A stretch of DNA of 10,310 nucleotides, from assembly GCA_043801235.1 (NCBI GenBank), contig JAZDMF010000384.1, positions 1 through 10,310 on the forward strand. The letters run 5' to 3'. The notes beneath the pieces are model-generated. The model was not told where the DNA came from, ran no database searches, and saw nothing but the letters and a program-made list of their open reading frames with translations. The first letter of the stretch is position 1. Each line of letters opens with the position of its first letter. Both the position numbers and the translations under genes were made by a program. The stretch comes from DAOQAK01 sp043801235 (GTDB lineage: Bacteria; Bacteroidota; Bacteroidia; Bacteroidales; CG2-30-32-10). This document shows, one piece after another, positions 1 through 7,852 of this stretch.

Positions 1-71
<71 letters not shown>

Positions 72-85
72 AAAATAAAAAATGT

Positions 86-124
86 CATTCCGAATGTAGT
101 TCCGAAAGTTTTCGGAACGGAATG
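86..124. repeat. Intergenic hairpin with GTTCCGAAA/TTTCGGAAC arms
   Basis: A perfect 9-bp inverted repeat (99-107 with 110-118, 2-base loop) is nested inside an outer CATTCC/GGAATG pair (86-91 with 119-124). It is followed by GAGGAATCT. The shape resembles the short palindromic intergenic elements found in many copies in Bacteroidota genomes. It could also be the terminator of an unseen upstream gene, but no T-tract follows closely on the plus strand. Confidence 0.55.
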
Positions 125-269
125 AGGAATCTTTTACATTATATACATCAGTTGTTGTTGAATTGAGAATAAATGCCCCCCACAAGGTTTTCATAAAGTT
201 ATTGCCCATTTTAACAACACAAATAAAAACAATTCAGTTTGAGTAGCACTTCAAAAAAAGATTCCTCCA

Positions 270-301
270 TTTGCACCTATTTCTAAAATATCGTATATTT
301 G
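270..301 (+). promoter_or_regulatory. Bacteroidota-type promoter candidate for the giant secreted protein
   Basis: TTTG at 270-273 is followed by 20 bases and then TATATTTG at 294-301. This matches the Bacteroidota housekeeping promoter pattern TTTG-N17-23-TAnnTTTG. The gene starts at 480, so the inferred 5' leader would be about 170 bases, long enough to include the 390-440 hairpin. The 14 bases TATATTTGCATATA recur exactly at 7845-7858. Confidence 0.55.
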
Positions 302-389
302 CATATAGAAACAACTTTATTCTATTTTGACATATTAACTTTAAAAAAAGTTTAAACTTTTATACATCAACCAAATAAAAAAACAAAAT

Positions 390-440
390 CCCCTTCTCCC
401 CTTGCTTGCAGAGCCTGTCCCGACGAAAGGAGGGAGGGGA
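390..440. repeat. Imperfect pyrimidine/purine inverted repeat in the 5' leader
   Basis: A pyrimidine-rich arm (390-402) faces a purine-rich arm (426-440) across a spacer containing GCCTGTCCCGACG. The outer six bases (TCCCCT/AGGGGA) pair perfectly and the inner part has mismatches. It ends 40 bases before the ATG at 480, so the mRNA leader may fold here. It may also simply be another dispersed palindromic element. No function is demonstrable from the sequence. Confidence 0.4.
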
Positions 441-479
441 AAAAAAAGAGAGAGTAAAAGAATAAAACATCATATATAA

Positions 480-3400
480 ATGAAAATATTTTTACACCTT
501 ATTACATTCCCGTTTTTCCTTTCCCTGTTCTTTACAGGCTTGTCATATAAGTGTTACAGCCAGGTAAACCCTGACGATATAGCTGACTTGCAATTATGGC
601 TTAGGGCTGATTCTTTAGTTGACACAACTGCCACAGGAAGTTTGGTGACTCAATGGAATGATAGTCGGGGAATACCTCTTTTCGTTGACCAATCAAATTC
701 AACCTTTCAACCAAGCATTCAATATAATGCCATAAATGGTTATCCTATTATATGTTTCGATGGAGGTGATGATTTTCTATCTACAAGTAATTCTGCCTCT
801 TTAGCACTATATTCTGGCGGAAGCATTTTTGTTGTTTTTAAATCGACCGATGCAGTTGGAGGTATTCTAAGCAGGGGTGTTGATAGCGGCACTTATTTTG
901 GGTGGGTTTGTTCTATTGGCCAATGGGATGCTAATAATAATGGATGTTTTTTTGTATTTGGTTCTTTAGGTAATGCTGCAAATGCAACTGGTACAGTAAT
1001 AGCTGATGGAAATTTTAAAATATATGAAATTGTTCATTCTTCTGTAAACGGAACTGATATTTATTTAAACTCAAATTTATTAGTTAATAAACCTTATATG
1101 CCTATTGGAACAATTACTGATGATTTTAATATTGCAAAAGGTATTGGAGGAAATGGATATAATTATTTTGTTGGAGATATTGCAGAAATAATTATTTACG
1201 ACAGAGCATTATCTGATAATGAGAGAATACAAGTTGAGGCTTACATTGCTGGCAAATATTCCGAACATCCGGTAAATCTTGGCGCTGATATAATAATACC
1301 TTATGGATTTTGCAACACAACATTGAATGCCGGAAGTGGTTTTGCTTCATATAACTGGTCAACTGGTGAGATTTCGCAAGTAATTTCAGTAGACAGTTCC
1401 GGTATATACGGTGTTACAGTCACAGATAATCTTTTCGGAATCTCATCATATGATTTTATCACCGTTACTTACCCAGTTATTAATTTATATGATACTTTGC
1501 TTTGTTCAGGAAGCAGCGTGACACTTTCAACCGGGTTAGATAGTACAATCGGTTATACCTATTTATGGTCTGATTTTTCGACCGATTCAATTCTTGTTGT
1601 TTATTCATCAGATAATTATTCCGTTACTGTTACTGATGGCAATTCATGCTCTGCTGTTTCCGATACAATTGTCGTTTCAGAAGATGACTTTCCTCTTACT
1701 GCCAGCCTTGGCAACGATGATAGTTTATGTGTAGACAATACGATAGGACTTGTTGCCCCCTTTCCGCTTCCTCAAATAAATAGTTATTTATGGTCTACCT
1801 CAGAAACCACTCCTGAAATTGCAGTTGATTACCCTGGTGGCGATTATAGCTTAACTGTAACGGATGCCAACGGCTGCACTGCACGCGACACCGTAAATAT
1901 TTATATTGCAGGTACAGCACCCATAGTTCATTTTGATGCTTTAACAGGTTGCTCAGGCAGTTCCACGCAATTCACAAATACTTCAAATCCACAAGGCACA
2001 AGCTGGTTGTGGGATTTTGGCGATACGGCCTCAGGGGTTAATAATTCATCATCTTTAGAAGACCCTGCGCATGTTTATGCCAGTGGCGGCAATTATTCAG
2101 TGCGGCTTACTGTAACCGATGGCATTTGCAGCAATTACCTCGACAGCATAATACATATTTCCCAAAGCCCTGTTGCTGCATTTACTGTTGGCTCAGCATG
2201 CATCAACAACCTCTATACGTTTATTGATGAAAGCACTTCCAACGAAGGCAATATTACAGGATGGGAATGGGATTTTGGAGATTTGGGCAGCACATCCGAC
2301 ACTTCCTCCCTGCAATCACCAACATATACCTACACTGATAGCGGAAATTTTAATGTTACCTTAATTATTATTACAGATAGTGGATGTTATGATACTATAA
2401 TTCATCCTATCACTATTGTTAGTTCTGCTCCTTCACCTGGTTCTTTTACACTAATACAGCCACCCGACAGCTTTGTCACGAATAATCCTTCCGTTTATTT
2501 TGAATGGAATGCCGCAATTGGCGCAGTTTATTACAAACTCGAATATTCTACCAGTCCTCTTTTTCTGTCTGGTGTAACATCAGTATCAAATATTATCGCA
2601 ACGGATACTCAGCAGAATATTGCCACAGCACAACAATATTACTGGAAGATCATTGCTTATGGTATTTGCGGCGATTCAGCTGTTTCAAATATTTACAGTT
2701 TTACTGTTTTTGATACCAGTTCAATACCCGGAATGCAATTATGGCTGATGGGCGATAGTGTTGATACGCTTAACAATCTGGTTCCCCAATGGTATGATGT
2801 AAGCGGGAACAATAATGATGTTACCCAGTCAAATACTGCTTTCCAGCCTTCATTTATTAACTCCGTTTATAGCATTTATGACAGACCGGCAATAAGTTTT
2901 AACGGCAGTTCTTCTTTTATGTCTAACACTAATCCGGTAGGCATAGCATTAAATACGGGAGGCAGCATTTTTATCGTCTCAAAATCGATTGATAATGCAG
3001 GGAACATTGTTAGCAAAATTGATGATAGTAGCCCAAATTACGGATGGACCGCGGGGCTTGGATGGTGGTCAGGAAATTATGAGGGGAACTTTTTTGTCAA
3101 TGGTGCTTCAAGTTTTGAGCCAAATCCTGCAGGAACTTCCATAGCAACGGATACATTTAATATTTTTGAAATTATCCATTCTGCATCAGCTGGAACAACC
3201 ATTTTTAAGAATGCAATACAAACCAATAGCAAACCATATAAAGCCATTGATAATAATGCAGGTTCTTTACTAATAGCAAAGGGTATTGTGCCAAATGCCA
3301 ATAATTATTTTAGTGGTGATATTGCTGAAATTATTGTTTTTAATACTGCCTTAGGAACTACCGACAGGAAAACTATTGAAGATTACCTACATTTTAAATA

Positions 3401-5906
3401 CGCCCCCCCCGTAAACCTCGGCCCGGATATATGGACAGATAATTTTTGCGATACCACATTAGATGCCAGTGATCGCTTTATTAGTTATTCATGGAGATAC
3501 GGAGAAACCACTTCAAGCATACAGGTAAACACCGGCGATACCATATGGGTGGATGTTGTTGATGTGTTTGGATTCCCTTCAAGTGATACGGTTATTGTTC
3601 ACAAGCCCATAGTAACCGCATGGGGCGACACCCTTTGCTTTGGTGATAGCACAACGCTAAATGTTGGGTTAAGCACTCCTTTTACATATGTATGGGAATG
3701 GAACGGCGACAGCACATTTACAGAAGACTATGTTATACATGCAGGGGATACTGTAAATCTTCATGTGTATGACAATTCGCCTGACAGCTGTTCGGTGGAC
3801 AGGCAGATTGTAATGGTTGCGGACAGCTTCCCCACGCTTGATCTGCTTGGAAGTTCAGGCTTTAGTGTTTGCACGGGCGATTTAATTTATCCCTTATGCG
3901 ATACAAGCGATATAGAAATTTACGAATGGTACGATGGCACTTCATACACCTATAATGAATATTTTACAGTTATACAAACATCAGATTTTACGCTTTCTTT
4001 AACTGCTACCAACGCAAGGGGATGTACGGTGAGCGATAATATTGCCATTGGCATACAGGGCCAGCAGCCCAATGTAGGATTTAATTTTACCTCGGTATGC
4101 TACGGCACAGGCAGCAATACTTTTGATGATACTTCAACTCCTGTCGGAATGGGGGTATTACAATATTGGTACTGGGATTTTGGCAATGGAGATATCGATA
4201 CATTATTAAATCCGGCGCTCTTCTTATACTTCTACACCTCCGACGGCATATACGATGTAACTCTCACCGTTGAAACCAACCAGAATTGCTCAAAGTCAAT
4301 AACACAGCAGGTTCCGGTGTATTCGGTGCCTGTGCCTGCATTCTCTCCTCTGCTGGGCTGTTCGGGAATACCTCTTACACTTACAGATCATTCCATAAGC
4401 CCGGTGGGCGATGTTGAAACATGGAACTGGAACTTTAACGACCCCAACACTCCAGGACCTGATACTTCCACGGATGAACAACCCACGCATACCTACGACA
4501 GCAGCGGCTATGACACCATACACCTTGTTGTTGTAACTGAATACGGCTGCACCGATTCCATCGACCAGCCAGTATACATACGGCCTTCACCCGATGTTGA
4601 CTTCAGCTACACCAGCGTATGCGACGGCAGCCCCGTGTACTTTACCAACGAAACCGAAGAAGGGCTGGGCATTTACCAGATGTACTGGGATATTAACGGT
4701 AACATATACACAACATACAATCCTATTTTTACTTTCGACGGGGCGGGAACCTACCCTGTTACGCTGCATGTGCAATCCATCAACGGTTGCACGGTTGATT
4801 ATACCGAGAATGTGGTGGTTCATGCCATGCCTGCTGCAGTGTTCACACCGCCCGACGATATTTGCCTGAGCTATCCCGACACTTTTGCCGAAAGCAGCAC
4901 GGTGCTTCCGCCCGATGTTATAGCAGAGTGGGAATGGGATTTTGATGAGTTTGGCACTTATTACGGGCAAAATCCCGTTATTACTTTTGCCGCGGAAGGC
5001 GATTATCCTGTTATACTCACCGTTACTTCGGATGCAGGATGTTCAAACAGCATTACGGCCACAGTACATGTGAACCCCATACCCACGGCAGATTTCCTGC
5101 CCGATGAATATTACGGCATGCCCCCGATTACCATTACCTTTGACAACAATTCCGTTGATGCATCAACCAGTTACTGGGAATTTGGCGATGGCAACATCAG
5201 CACACTCACCGATCCGTGGCATATTTACACTACCGAAGATACTTTTACCGTGATGCTTGTGGTTACCAACAGTGCACTTTGCACCGATACCGCTTACCAG
5301 GAAATATATATCATACCTACCACGGCCGATGTGGCAGTTACCGATGTTGTTACCCTGCAGCAAGGTGAATTCCTTACTGTAAGCGCCATCATATGGAATT
5401 ACGGAACACGCAAAATTTACGAACTGTACCTTTATGCCAAGGCTTCGGGCGGCACCATGTTCATGGAAAGCTGGTCGGACTTTGTGAATCCGCTGATACC
5501 CATGAATTCAATGCCTTACACCTTTAATGCGCAGTTTGCCGTACCCCCGGGGCAAAGCCTCGACTATGTGTGCGTGGAAGCGCAGATACAAAACTATATT
5601 CCCGACGATGTTCCTGAAAATAATGAAGAGTGCATTACTTTCAATAATAATTTCTCGGCATTCATTCCTTACCCGGCCCCTTCAAAAGATGAAATAAATA
5701 TTGATTTTATTCTGCCCTTCACAGACCAGGTTTCTATTGACTTGTACGACATAGAAGGCCGGCTTGTGGAACATATTTATTCCGGTGAAGCTGAAAAAGG
5801 GCTGAATAAACTTACTTTTGATATTTCCAGCCTGAATATGGGAGTATACGTTTACCGGATTACTTTCAACGAGGATTTCAGGATACTGCGGTTTGTGAAG
5901 TACTGA
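480..5906 (+). CDS. Giant secreted LamG/PKD-repeat protein with type IX sorting domain
   Basis: This 1808-residue protein is probably exported by the Sec pathway and then the type IX system to the cell surface. Residues 1-28 form a signal peptide with a hydrophobic core ending in CYSQ; there is no lipobox. Approximate domain order: LamG/concanavalin-A-like (34-262), three Ig-like units (265-478), PKD (480-560 and 562-645), a fibronectin-like segment (648-745), a second LamG (750-975), three Ig-like units (977-1195), and five PKD domains to about 1614. A CARDB-like segment (1614-1722) and a C-terminal sorting domain follow, the latter with YPAPSKDEINI, an ISSLNMGVYVYRI-type motif and terminal FVKY. 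PKD signatures seen are WDFGD, WDFGN, WNFND, WDFDE and WEFGD; the unit at 1371-1451 is degenerate. No catalytic domain is recognisable, so adhesion, glycan binding or surface-layer roles are more likely than enzymatic ones. Base composition shifts from AT-rich in the LamG parts to GC-richer in the late PKD part. The specific ligand is unknown. Confidence 0.93.
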   Translation: MKIFLHLITFPFFLSLFFTGLSYKCYSQVNPDDIADLQLWLRADSLVDTTATGSLVTQWNDSRGIPLFVDQSNSTFQPSIQYNAINGYPIICFDGGDDFLSTSNSASLALYSGGSIFVVFKSTDAVGGILSRGVDSGTYFGWVCSIGQWDANNNGCFFVFGSLGNAANATGTVIADGNFKIYEIVHSSVNGTDIYLNSNLLVNKPYMPIGTITDDFNIAKGIGGNGYNYFVGDIAEIIIYDRALSDNERIQVEAYIAGKYSEHPVNLGADIIIPYGFCNTTLNAGSGFASYNWSTGEISQVISVDSSGIYGVTVTDNLFGISSYDFITVTYPVINLYDTLLCSGSSVTLSTGLDSTIGYTYLWSDFSTDSILVVYSSDNYSVTVTDGNSCSAVSDTIVVSEDDFPLTASLGNDDSLCVDNTIGLVAPFPLPQINSYLWSTSETTPEIAVDYPGGDYSLTVTDANGCTARDTVNIYIAGTAPIVHFDALTGCSGSSTQFTNTSNPQGTSWLWDFGDTASGVNNSSSLEDPAHVYASGGNYSVRLTVTDGICSNYLDSIIHISQSPVAAFTVGSACINNLYTFIDESTSNEGNITGWEWDFGDLGSTSDTSSLQSPTYTYTDSGNFNVTLIIITDSGCYDTIIHPITIVSSAPSPGSFTLIQPPDSFVTNNPSVYFEWNAAIGAVYYKLEYSTSPLFLSGVTSVSNIIATDTQQNIATAQQYYWKIIAYGICGDSAVSNIYSFTVFDTSSIPGMQLWLMGDSVDTLNNLVPQWYDVSGNNNDVTQSNTAFQPSFINSVYSIYDRPAISFNGSSSFMSNTNPVGIALNTGGSIFIVSKSIDNAGNIVSKIDDSSPNYGWTAGLGWWSGNYEGNFFVNGASSFEPNPAGTSIATDTFNIFEIIHSASAGTTIFKNAIQTNSKPYKAIDNNAGSLLIAKGIVPNANNYFSGDIAEIIVFNTALGTTDRKTIEDYLHFKYAPPVNLGPDIWTDNFCDTTLDASDRFISYSWRYGETTSSIQVNTGDTIWVDVVDVFGFPSSDTVIVHKPIVTAWGDTLCFGDSTTLNVGLSTPFTYVWEWNGDSTFTEDYVIHAGDTVNLHVYDNSPDSCSVDRQIVMVADSFPTLDLLGSSGFSVCTGDLIYPLCDTSDIEIYEWYDGTSYTYNEYFTVIQTSDFTLSLTATNARGCTVSDNIAIGIQGQQPNVGFNFTSVCYGTGSNTFDDTSTPVGMGVLQYWYWDFGNGDIDTLLNPALFLYFYTSDGIYDVTLTVETNQNCSKSITQQVPVYSVPVPAFSPLLGCSGIPLTLTDHSISPVGDVETWNWNFNDPNTPGPDTSTDEQPTHTYDSSGYDTIHLVVVTEYGCTDSIDQPVYIRPSPDVDFSYTSVCDGSPVYFTNETEEGLGIYQMYWDINGNIYTTYNPIFTFDGAGTYPVTLHVQSINGCTVDYTENVVVHAMPAAVFTPPDDICLSYPDTFAESSTVLPPDVIAEWEWDFDEFGTYYGQNPVITFAAEGDYPVILTVTSDAGCSNSITATVHVNPIPTADFLPDEYYGMPPITITFDNNSVDASTSYWEFGDGNISTLTDPWHIYTTEDTFTVMLVVTNSALCTDTAYQEIYIIPTTADVAVTDVVTLQQGEFLTVSAIIWNYGTRKIYELYLYAKASGGTMFMESWSDFVNPLIPMNSMPYTFNAQFAVPPGQSLDYVCVEAQIQNYIPDDVPENNEECITFNNNFSAFIPYPAPSKDEINIDFILPFTDQVSIDLYDIEGRLVEHIYSGEAEKGLNKLTFDISSLNMGVYVYRITFNEDFRILRFVKY

Positions 5907-5924
5907 TTTCTATATTGTTTATTT

Positions 5925-6012
5925 GCTGAACTTCGATACGCCAGTAGGCTAATTCAGCCTGGCAGTGATTTATTTTCATTCTATTGTCAGGTTGAGTTAA
6001 TCGAAACCTGAC
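5925..6012. repeat. Composite palindromic element, copy 1 (short form)
   Basis: GCTGAA/TTCAGC (5925-5930 with 5953-5958) forms a first stem, with CTTCGAT just inside it. AGGCT/AGCCT (5946-5950 with 5956-5960) is an alternative inner pairing. A second perfect stem, GTCAGGTT/AACCTGAC (5986-5993 with 6005-6012), encloses an 11-base loop. The same order of blocks recurs at 9061-9185. It begins 19 bases after the giant gene's stop, so it may shape the mRNA 3' end or act as a terminator. Confidence 0.65.
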
Positions 6013-6097
6013 TTTGCCTTTTGTTTGGCTTCGATTGCCCCTTGATAAACCCGGGGGTGACAATACTCAGCCTGATAAATTGATGGAAAATGAACTT

Positions 6098-6118
6098 CCC
6101 CGAGGCAGAGCCCCGAGG
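6098..6118. repeat. Short direct repeat CCCCGAGG x2
   Basis: CCCCGAGG occurs at 6098-6105 and 6111-6118 with CAGAG between. It is followed closely by the palindrome AAAAAGCTTTTT (6123-6134) running into a T-tract. It is part of the repeat-rich intergenic region and no function is evident. Confidence 0.45.
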
Positions 6119-6182
6119 TATCAAAAAGCTTTTTTTTATTTGCTTCCGACCTAAAGGGTCAGGGTATAAAACCAAAAAATTA

Positions 6183-6269
6183 ATAAAATTTGAATTTTAC
6201 CTTTAATCATCTTCCTTGTTCGCAGGGAAGACAGGAGATGGGTAAAAGAATTCGAAATTTAAATTTTAT
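6183..6269. repeat. Long nested inverted repeat, possible MITE-like palindrome
   Basis: The outer AT-rich arms (6183-6197 and 6255-6269) pair at 14 of 15 positions. Inside them TTTTACC (6195-6201) pairs with GGTAAAA (6241-6247), CATCT (6208-6212) with AGATG (6236-6240), and CTTCC (6211-6215) with GGAAG (6226-6230). The arms are collinear, so the whole ~87 bases can fold into one interrupted hairpin. No target-site duplication was recognised. Confidence 0.55.
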
Positions 6270-6310
6270 TTTATCAGGGTTTTGACGGATTTTCTCCCGA
6301 CTTTGTCATT

Positions 6311-6330
6311 CCCGTCCGTACCGGCACGGG
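6311..6330. repeat. GC-rich pseudo-palindrome
   Basis: CCCGT (6311-6315) faces ACGGG (6326-6330) around a near-palindromic centre with CCGG. It is embedded in GTCATTCCCG...GGCGGGGAT. It resembles the GC-rich dispersed palindromes of Bacteroidota and stands out against AT-rich surroundings. Confidence 0.5.
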
Positions 6331-6488
6331 CTGACAGGCGGGGATAAACTAAGGATGATAATCAGACTGACATAAGGATGAAAATATTTTAGATTTGTCA
6401 GAGGTTATGATAGTATTTTGGCTGGGTTTTGTTAAATAAAATTTTCAATTTTATAAAAATCAATACTTCGGACACTTTTTTGTACTTT

Positions 6489-6521
6489 GGGCTACCTTGC
6501 CTGCCGGCAGGCAGGAAGCCC
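6489..6521. repeat. Perfect GC palindrome TGCCTGCCGGCAGGCA with flanking arms
   Basis: A 16-bp perfect palindrome (6498-6513) is flanked by GGGCT (6489-6493) and AGCCC (6517-6521), which also pair. This GC-rich palindrome in an AT-rich context looks like a dispersed repetitive extragenic palindrome. Because it lies inside a frame open from 6429, it argues that this upstream extension is not real coding sequence. Confidence 0.7.
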
Positions 6522-6602
6522 ACTATCTACAAGGGGTTCATTAACCCAGCCATTAATGGCGGGGTTATAGCAAAACCCACTATTTACAAGGACTTTAGTC
6601 CT
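6519..6602. repeat. Direct-repeat unit with two internal palindromes (BIME-like cluster)
   Basis: CCCACTATCTACAAGG (6519-6534) and CCCACTATTTACAAGG (6576-6591) match at 15 of 16 positions. Between them is a 26-base palindrome (6542-6567) built as TAACCC, GCCATTAATGGC, GGGTTA with one A/G mismatch on each side. At the end of the second repeat is AGGACTTTAGTCCT (6589-6602), a perfect 6-bp inverted repeat with a 2-base loop. The alternation of repeats and palindromes resembles bacterial interspersed mosaic elements. Confidence 0.65.
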
Positions 6603-6678
6603 GAAATTGAAAAAGTGTCCATAGTATTGAAAAATGAAACTGCTGATTTTTTATTATGGATAAATGATCATTATTTTG

Positions 6679-6686
6679 TATATTTG
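6679..6686 (+). promoter_or_regulatory. Candidate -7 box for module 1
   Basis: TATATTTG matches the Bacteroidota -7 consensus TAnnTTTG and ends 21 bases before the ATG chosen at 6708, so the leader would be short. No clear TTTG -33 box is visible at the expected distance. A perfect palindrome AATGATCATT (6663-6672) lies six bases upstream, where a repressor could act. The box supports 6708 over 6429 as the gene start. Confidence 0.4.
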
Positions 6687-6707
6687 TATTTGACAGACTC
6701 AAACGAA

Positions 6708-6992
6708 ATGCAACTGCTTACCATAAGAAATGAATTGTTCTGGGATATTAAATCACCCGACGAATATAAAAATCAAAGGCTCATCATTGAACGTGTTTCT
6801 TGTTTGGGAAATCTGGATGAATTTATCGAACTCATTAATTTCTATGGTAAGGAAAATGTAATAAATGAATTAAAGCAAATAGGCTCCCTCGATCCTAAAA
6901 CATTTCAGTTTGTAGTGAGTTTTTTTAAAATTGCAAAAAATCAAATGAAATGCTACATAAAGAAACCGTCGCGCCCAAAACACTGGCATTGA
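6708..6992 (+). CDS. Small DUF6922-like partner protein, module 1
   Basis: This 94-residue acidic, helical-looking protein starts TIRNELFWDI and carries an LFW motif near residue 10. A G-D/N-x-D/E-E-x-x-E-L region and G-K/E-E-N-V lie around 34-51, and the C-terminus is KHWH. I recognise it from memory as resembling the Bacteroidota DUF6922 family; the family function is not established to my knowledge. The frame is open back to 6429, but I chose 6708. The upstream 93 codons translate palindromic repeats, a TATATTTG box sits just upstream, and the resulting length matches the 95-residue paralogue at 7914. The 3' end overlaps the nucleotidyltransferase start by 43 bases, which suggests translational coupling. 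By position it could be an antitoxin or regulator, but no helix-turn-helix or HEPN motif is visible. Confidence 0.75.
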   Translation: MQLLTIRNELFWDIKSPDEYKNQRLIIERVSCLGNLDEFIELINFYGKENVINELKQIGSLDPKTFQFVVSFFKIAKNQMKCYIKKPSRPKHWH

Positions 6993-7585
6993 TAAAAACT
7001 TTACAATCCGACAATTATTTTGATGATTTTTATCTGGTCGATGGTACAGGTTTATCACTTCAGATAGGGCATAGAATATCTGTTGATATCGACTTCTTTA
7101 CAAGGAATAATTTTAAGCCACAGGAATTCATGGAACATTTGGAGAAGAAATTTGGATTTATTCTTCAATATATGCATCATAATACGCTTAAGGGTTTTAT
7201 TGGAAATGTATTATTAGATATTTTACGCCATGATTATACATTTGTGAAAGAGCCGGTGTGTTCTGAAGGCATTAACCTGTTAAGCAAAGAAGATATTGCA
7301 GCGATGAAAGTAAATGCCATATGCGGTAACGGTACGCGTGCCAAGGATTTTGTTGACATATATTTTCTGCTGAAAGATTTTTCATTTGAACAGCTAATAA
7401 GCTTTTATTCCATTAAATATGGCTCAAGAAATGAATTCCATGCCATTAAAAGCCTGACATATTTTAATGATATTGTTGCTGAAGACTGGCCAAATGTTAT
7501 CTCAGATAAAAAACTTACAATTAATAAAGTAAAACAAACTATCACCAAACACAGGAATCTTTTTTTAAATTCAAAGATCCGCTAA
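6950..7585 (+). CDS. AbiEii/AbiGii-type nucleotidyltransferase, module 1
   Basis: This 211-residue protein of the AbiEii-like nucleotidyltransferase fold starts MLHKETV, as family members commonly do. The expected motif I region is present as YLVDGTGLSLQIGHR (28-42), followed by SVDIDFF (44-50) with the metal-binding D46 and D48. A further acidic D90 lies in a strand (NVLLDIL). The family helix DIAAMK (115-120) and KDFVDIYFLL (132-141) are intact. In the family, such enzymes transfer nucleotides to RNA or protein targets and can act as toxins. The first glycine of the usual GGT is Asp31 here, which may weaken nucleotide binding. The gene is overlapped by the small partner upstream, with no separate promoter seen. 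It is otherwise full length. Substrate and toxicity are unknown. Confidence 0.85.
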   Translation: MLHKETVAPKTLALIKTLQSDNYFDDFYLVDGTGLSLQIGHRISVDIDFFTRNNFKPQEFMEHLEKKFGFILQYMHHNTLKGFIGNVLLDILRHDYTFVKEPVCSEGINLLSKEDIAAMKVNAICGNGTRAKDFVDIYFLLKDFSFEQLISFYSIKYGSRNEFHAIKSLTYFNDIVAEDWPNVISDKKLTINKVKQTITKHRNLFLNSKIR

Positions 7586-7680
7586 ATACCCTAACGAAAC
7601 TGGTTGTTTATGATTGACACTGACCATTATTGCACCTATACCCAATCACTTGATGCATCTGTACTAAGACAGTGATGAAT

Positions 7681-7776
7681 CAGGAATTTTTCTTTGTAAA
7701 CTCCTGTTACCGGCTTTTCCATCGGAACAGAATGTTTCCATTCACGTTTATGAAGTTTTGACACATCAGGAAACTT
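7681..7776 (-). pseudogene. GDP-L-fucose synthase 3'-end remnant
   Basis: Read on the minus strand, these 32 codons align with residues 275-306 of the intact fucose synthase at 9225-10154, with 20 identities. Shared blocks are DVSKLH, WKHS, EK and EKFL. At DNA level, TATGAAGTTTTG is identical in both. Homology fades beyond the Lys at the upstream end, so the N-terminal ~270 residues are missing here and there is no start. The frame runs on past the family C-terminus to a stop near 7636. This is a non-functional duplicate or relic, on the same strand as intact fcl. The rest of the 7586-7913 gap shows no gene. Confidence 0.8.
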
Positions 7777-7817
7777 GCATAATATTCTACCGGATAATCG
7801 GGAAAACGAGAATCTGA

Positions 7818-7852
7818 ATTGACACATTTTACACATTTTTTTTATATATTTG
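7818..7852 (+). promoter_or_regulatory. Candidate promoter for module 2
   Basis: ATTG (7818-7821, part of TTGACA) precedes TATATTTG (7845-7852) by 23 bases, close to the Bacteroidota pattern TTTG-N17-23-TAnnTTTG. The leader to the ATG at 7914 would be about 55 bases and contains GTTTCGGA twice in tandem-like arrangement. TATATTTGCATATA here is identical to that upstream of the giant gene at 294-307. Confidence 0.45.

Larger units (their letters stand above)
5907..6707. other. Repeat-rich intergenic region without a convincing gene
   Basis: This ~800-base stretch separates the giant gene from module 1. It holds at least six palindromic or direct-repeat elements, listed separately. Open frames here (for example the minus-strand stretches between 5878 and 6175) run across these palindromes and show no recognisable domain. 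The plus-strand frame that is open from 6429 enters the 94-residue protein at 6708, but its first 93 codons translate palindromes and are treated as non-coding. Confidence 0.65.

Noticed and set aside
4587..4970. 127-residue minus-strand frame inside the giant gene
   Set aside because: It is antisense to clear PKD coding sequence in its GC-richer part, where long shadow frames are expected, and has no recognisable domain.
5878..6175. Two minus-strand frames after the giant gene
   Set aside because: They run across the composite palindromic element and the CCCCGAGG repeats and have no domain or promoter support.
6429..6707. N-terminal 93-residue extension of the small module 1 protein
   Set aside because: It translates GC palindromes and direct repeats. 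The paralogue is 95 residues, and a promoter box lies between the two candidate starts.
6950..7585. MNT/HEPN type toxin-antitoxin pair
   Set aside because: Neither small partner shows the HEPN R-x4-6-H motif, and the enzymes match the AbiEii-like nucleotidyltransferase pattern instead.
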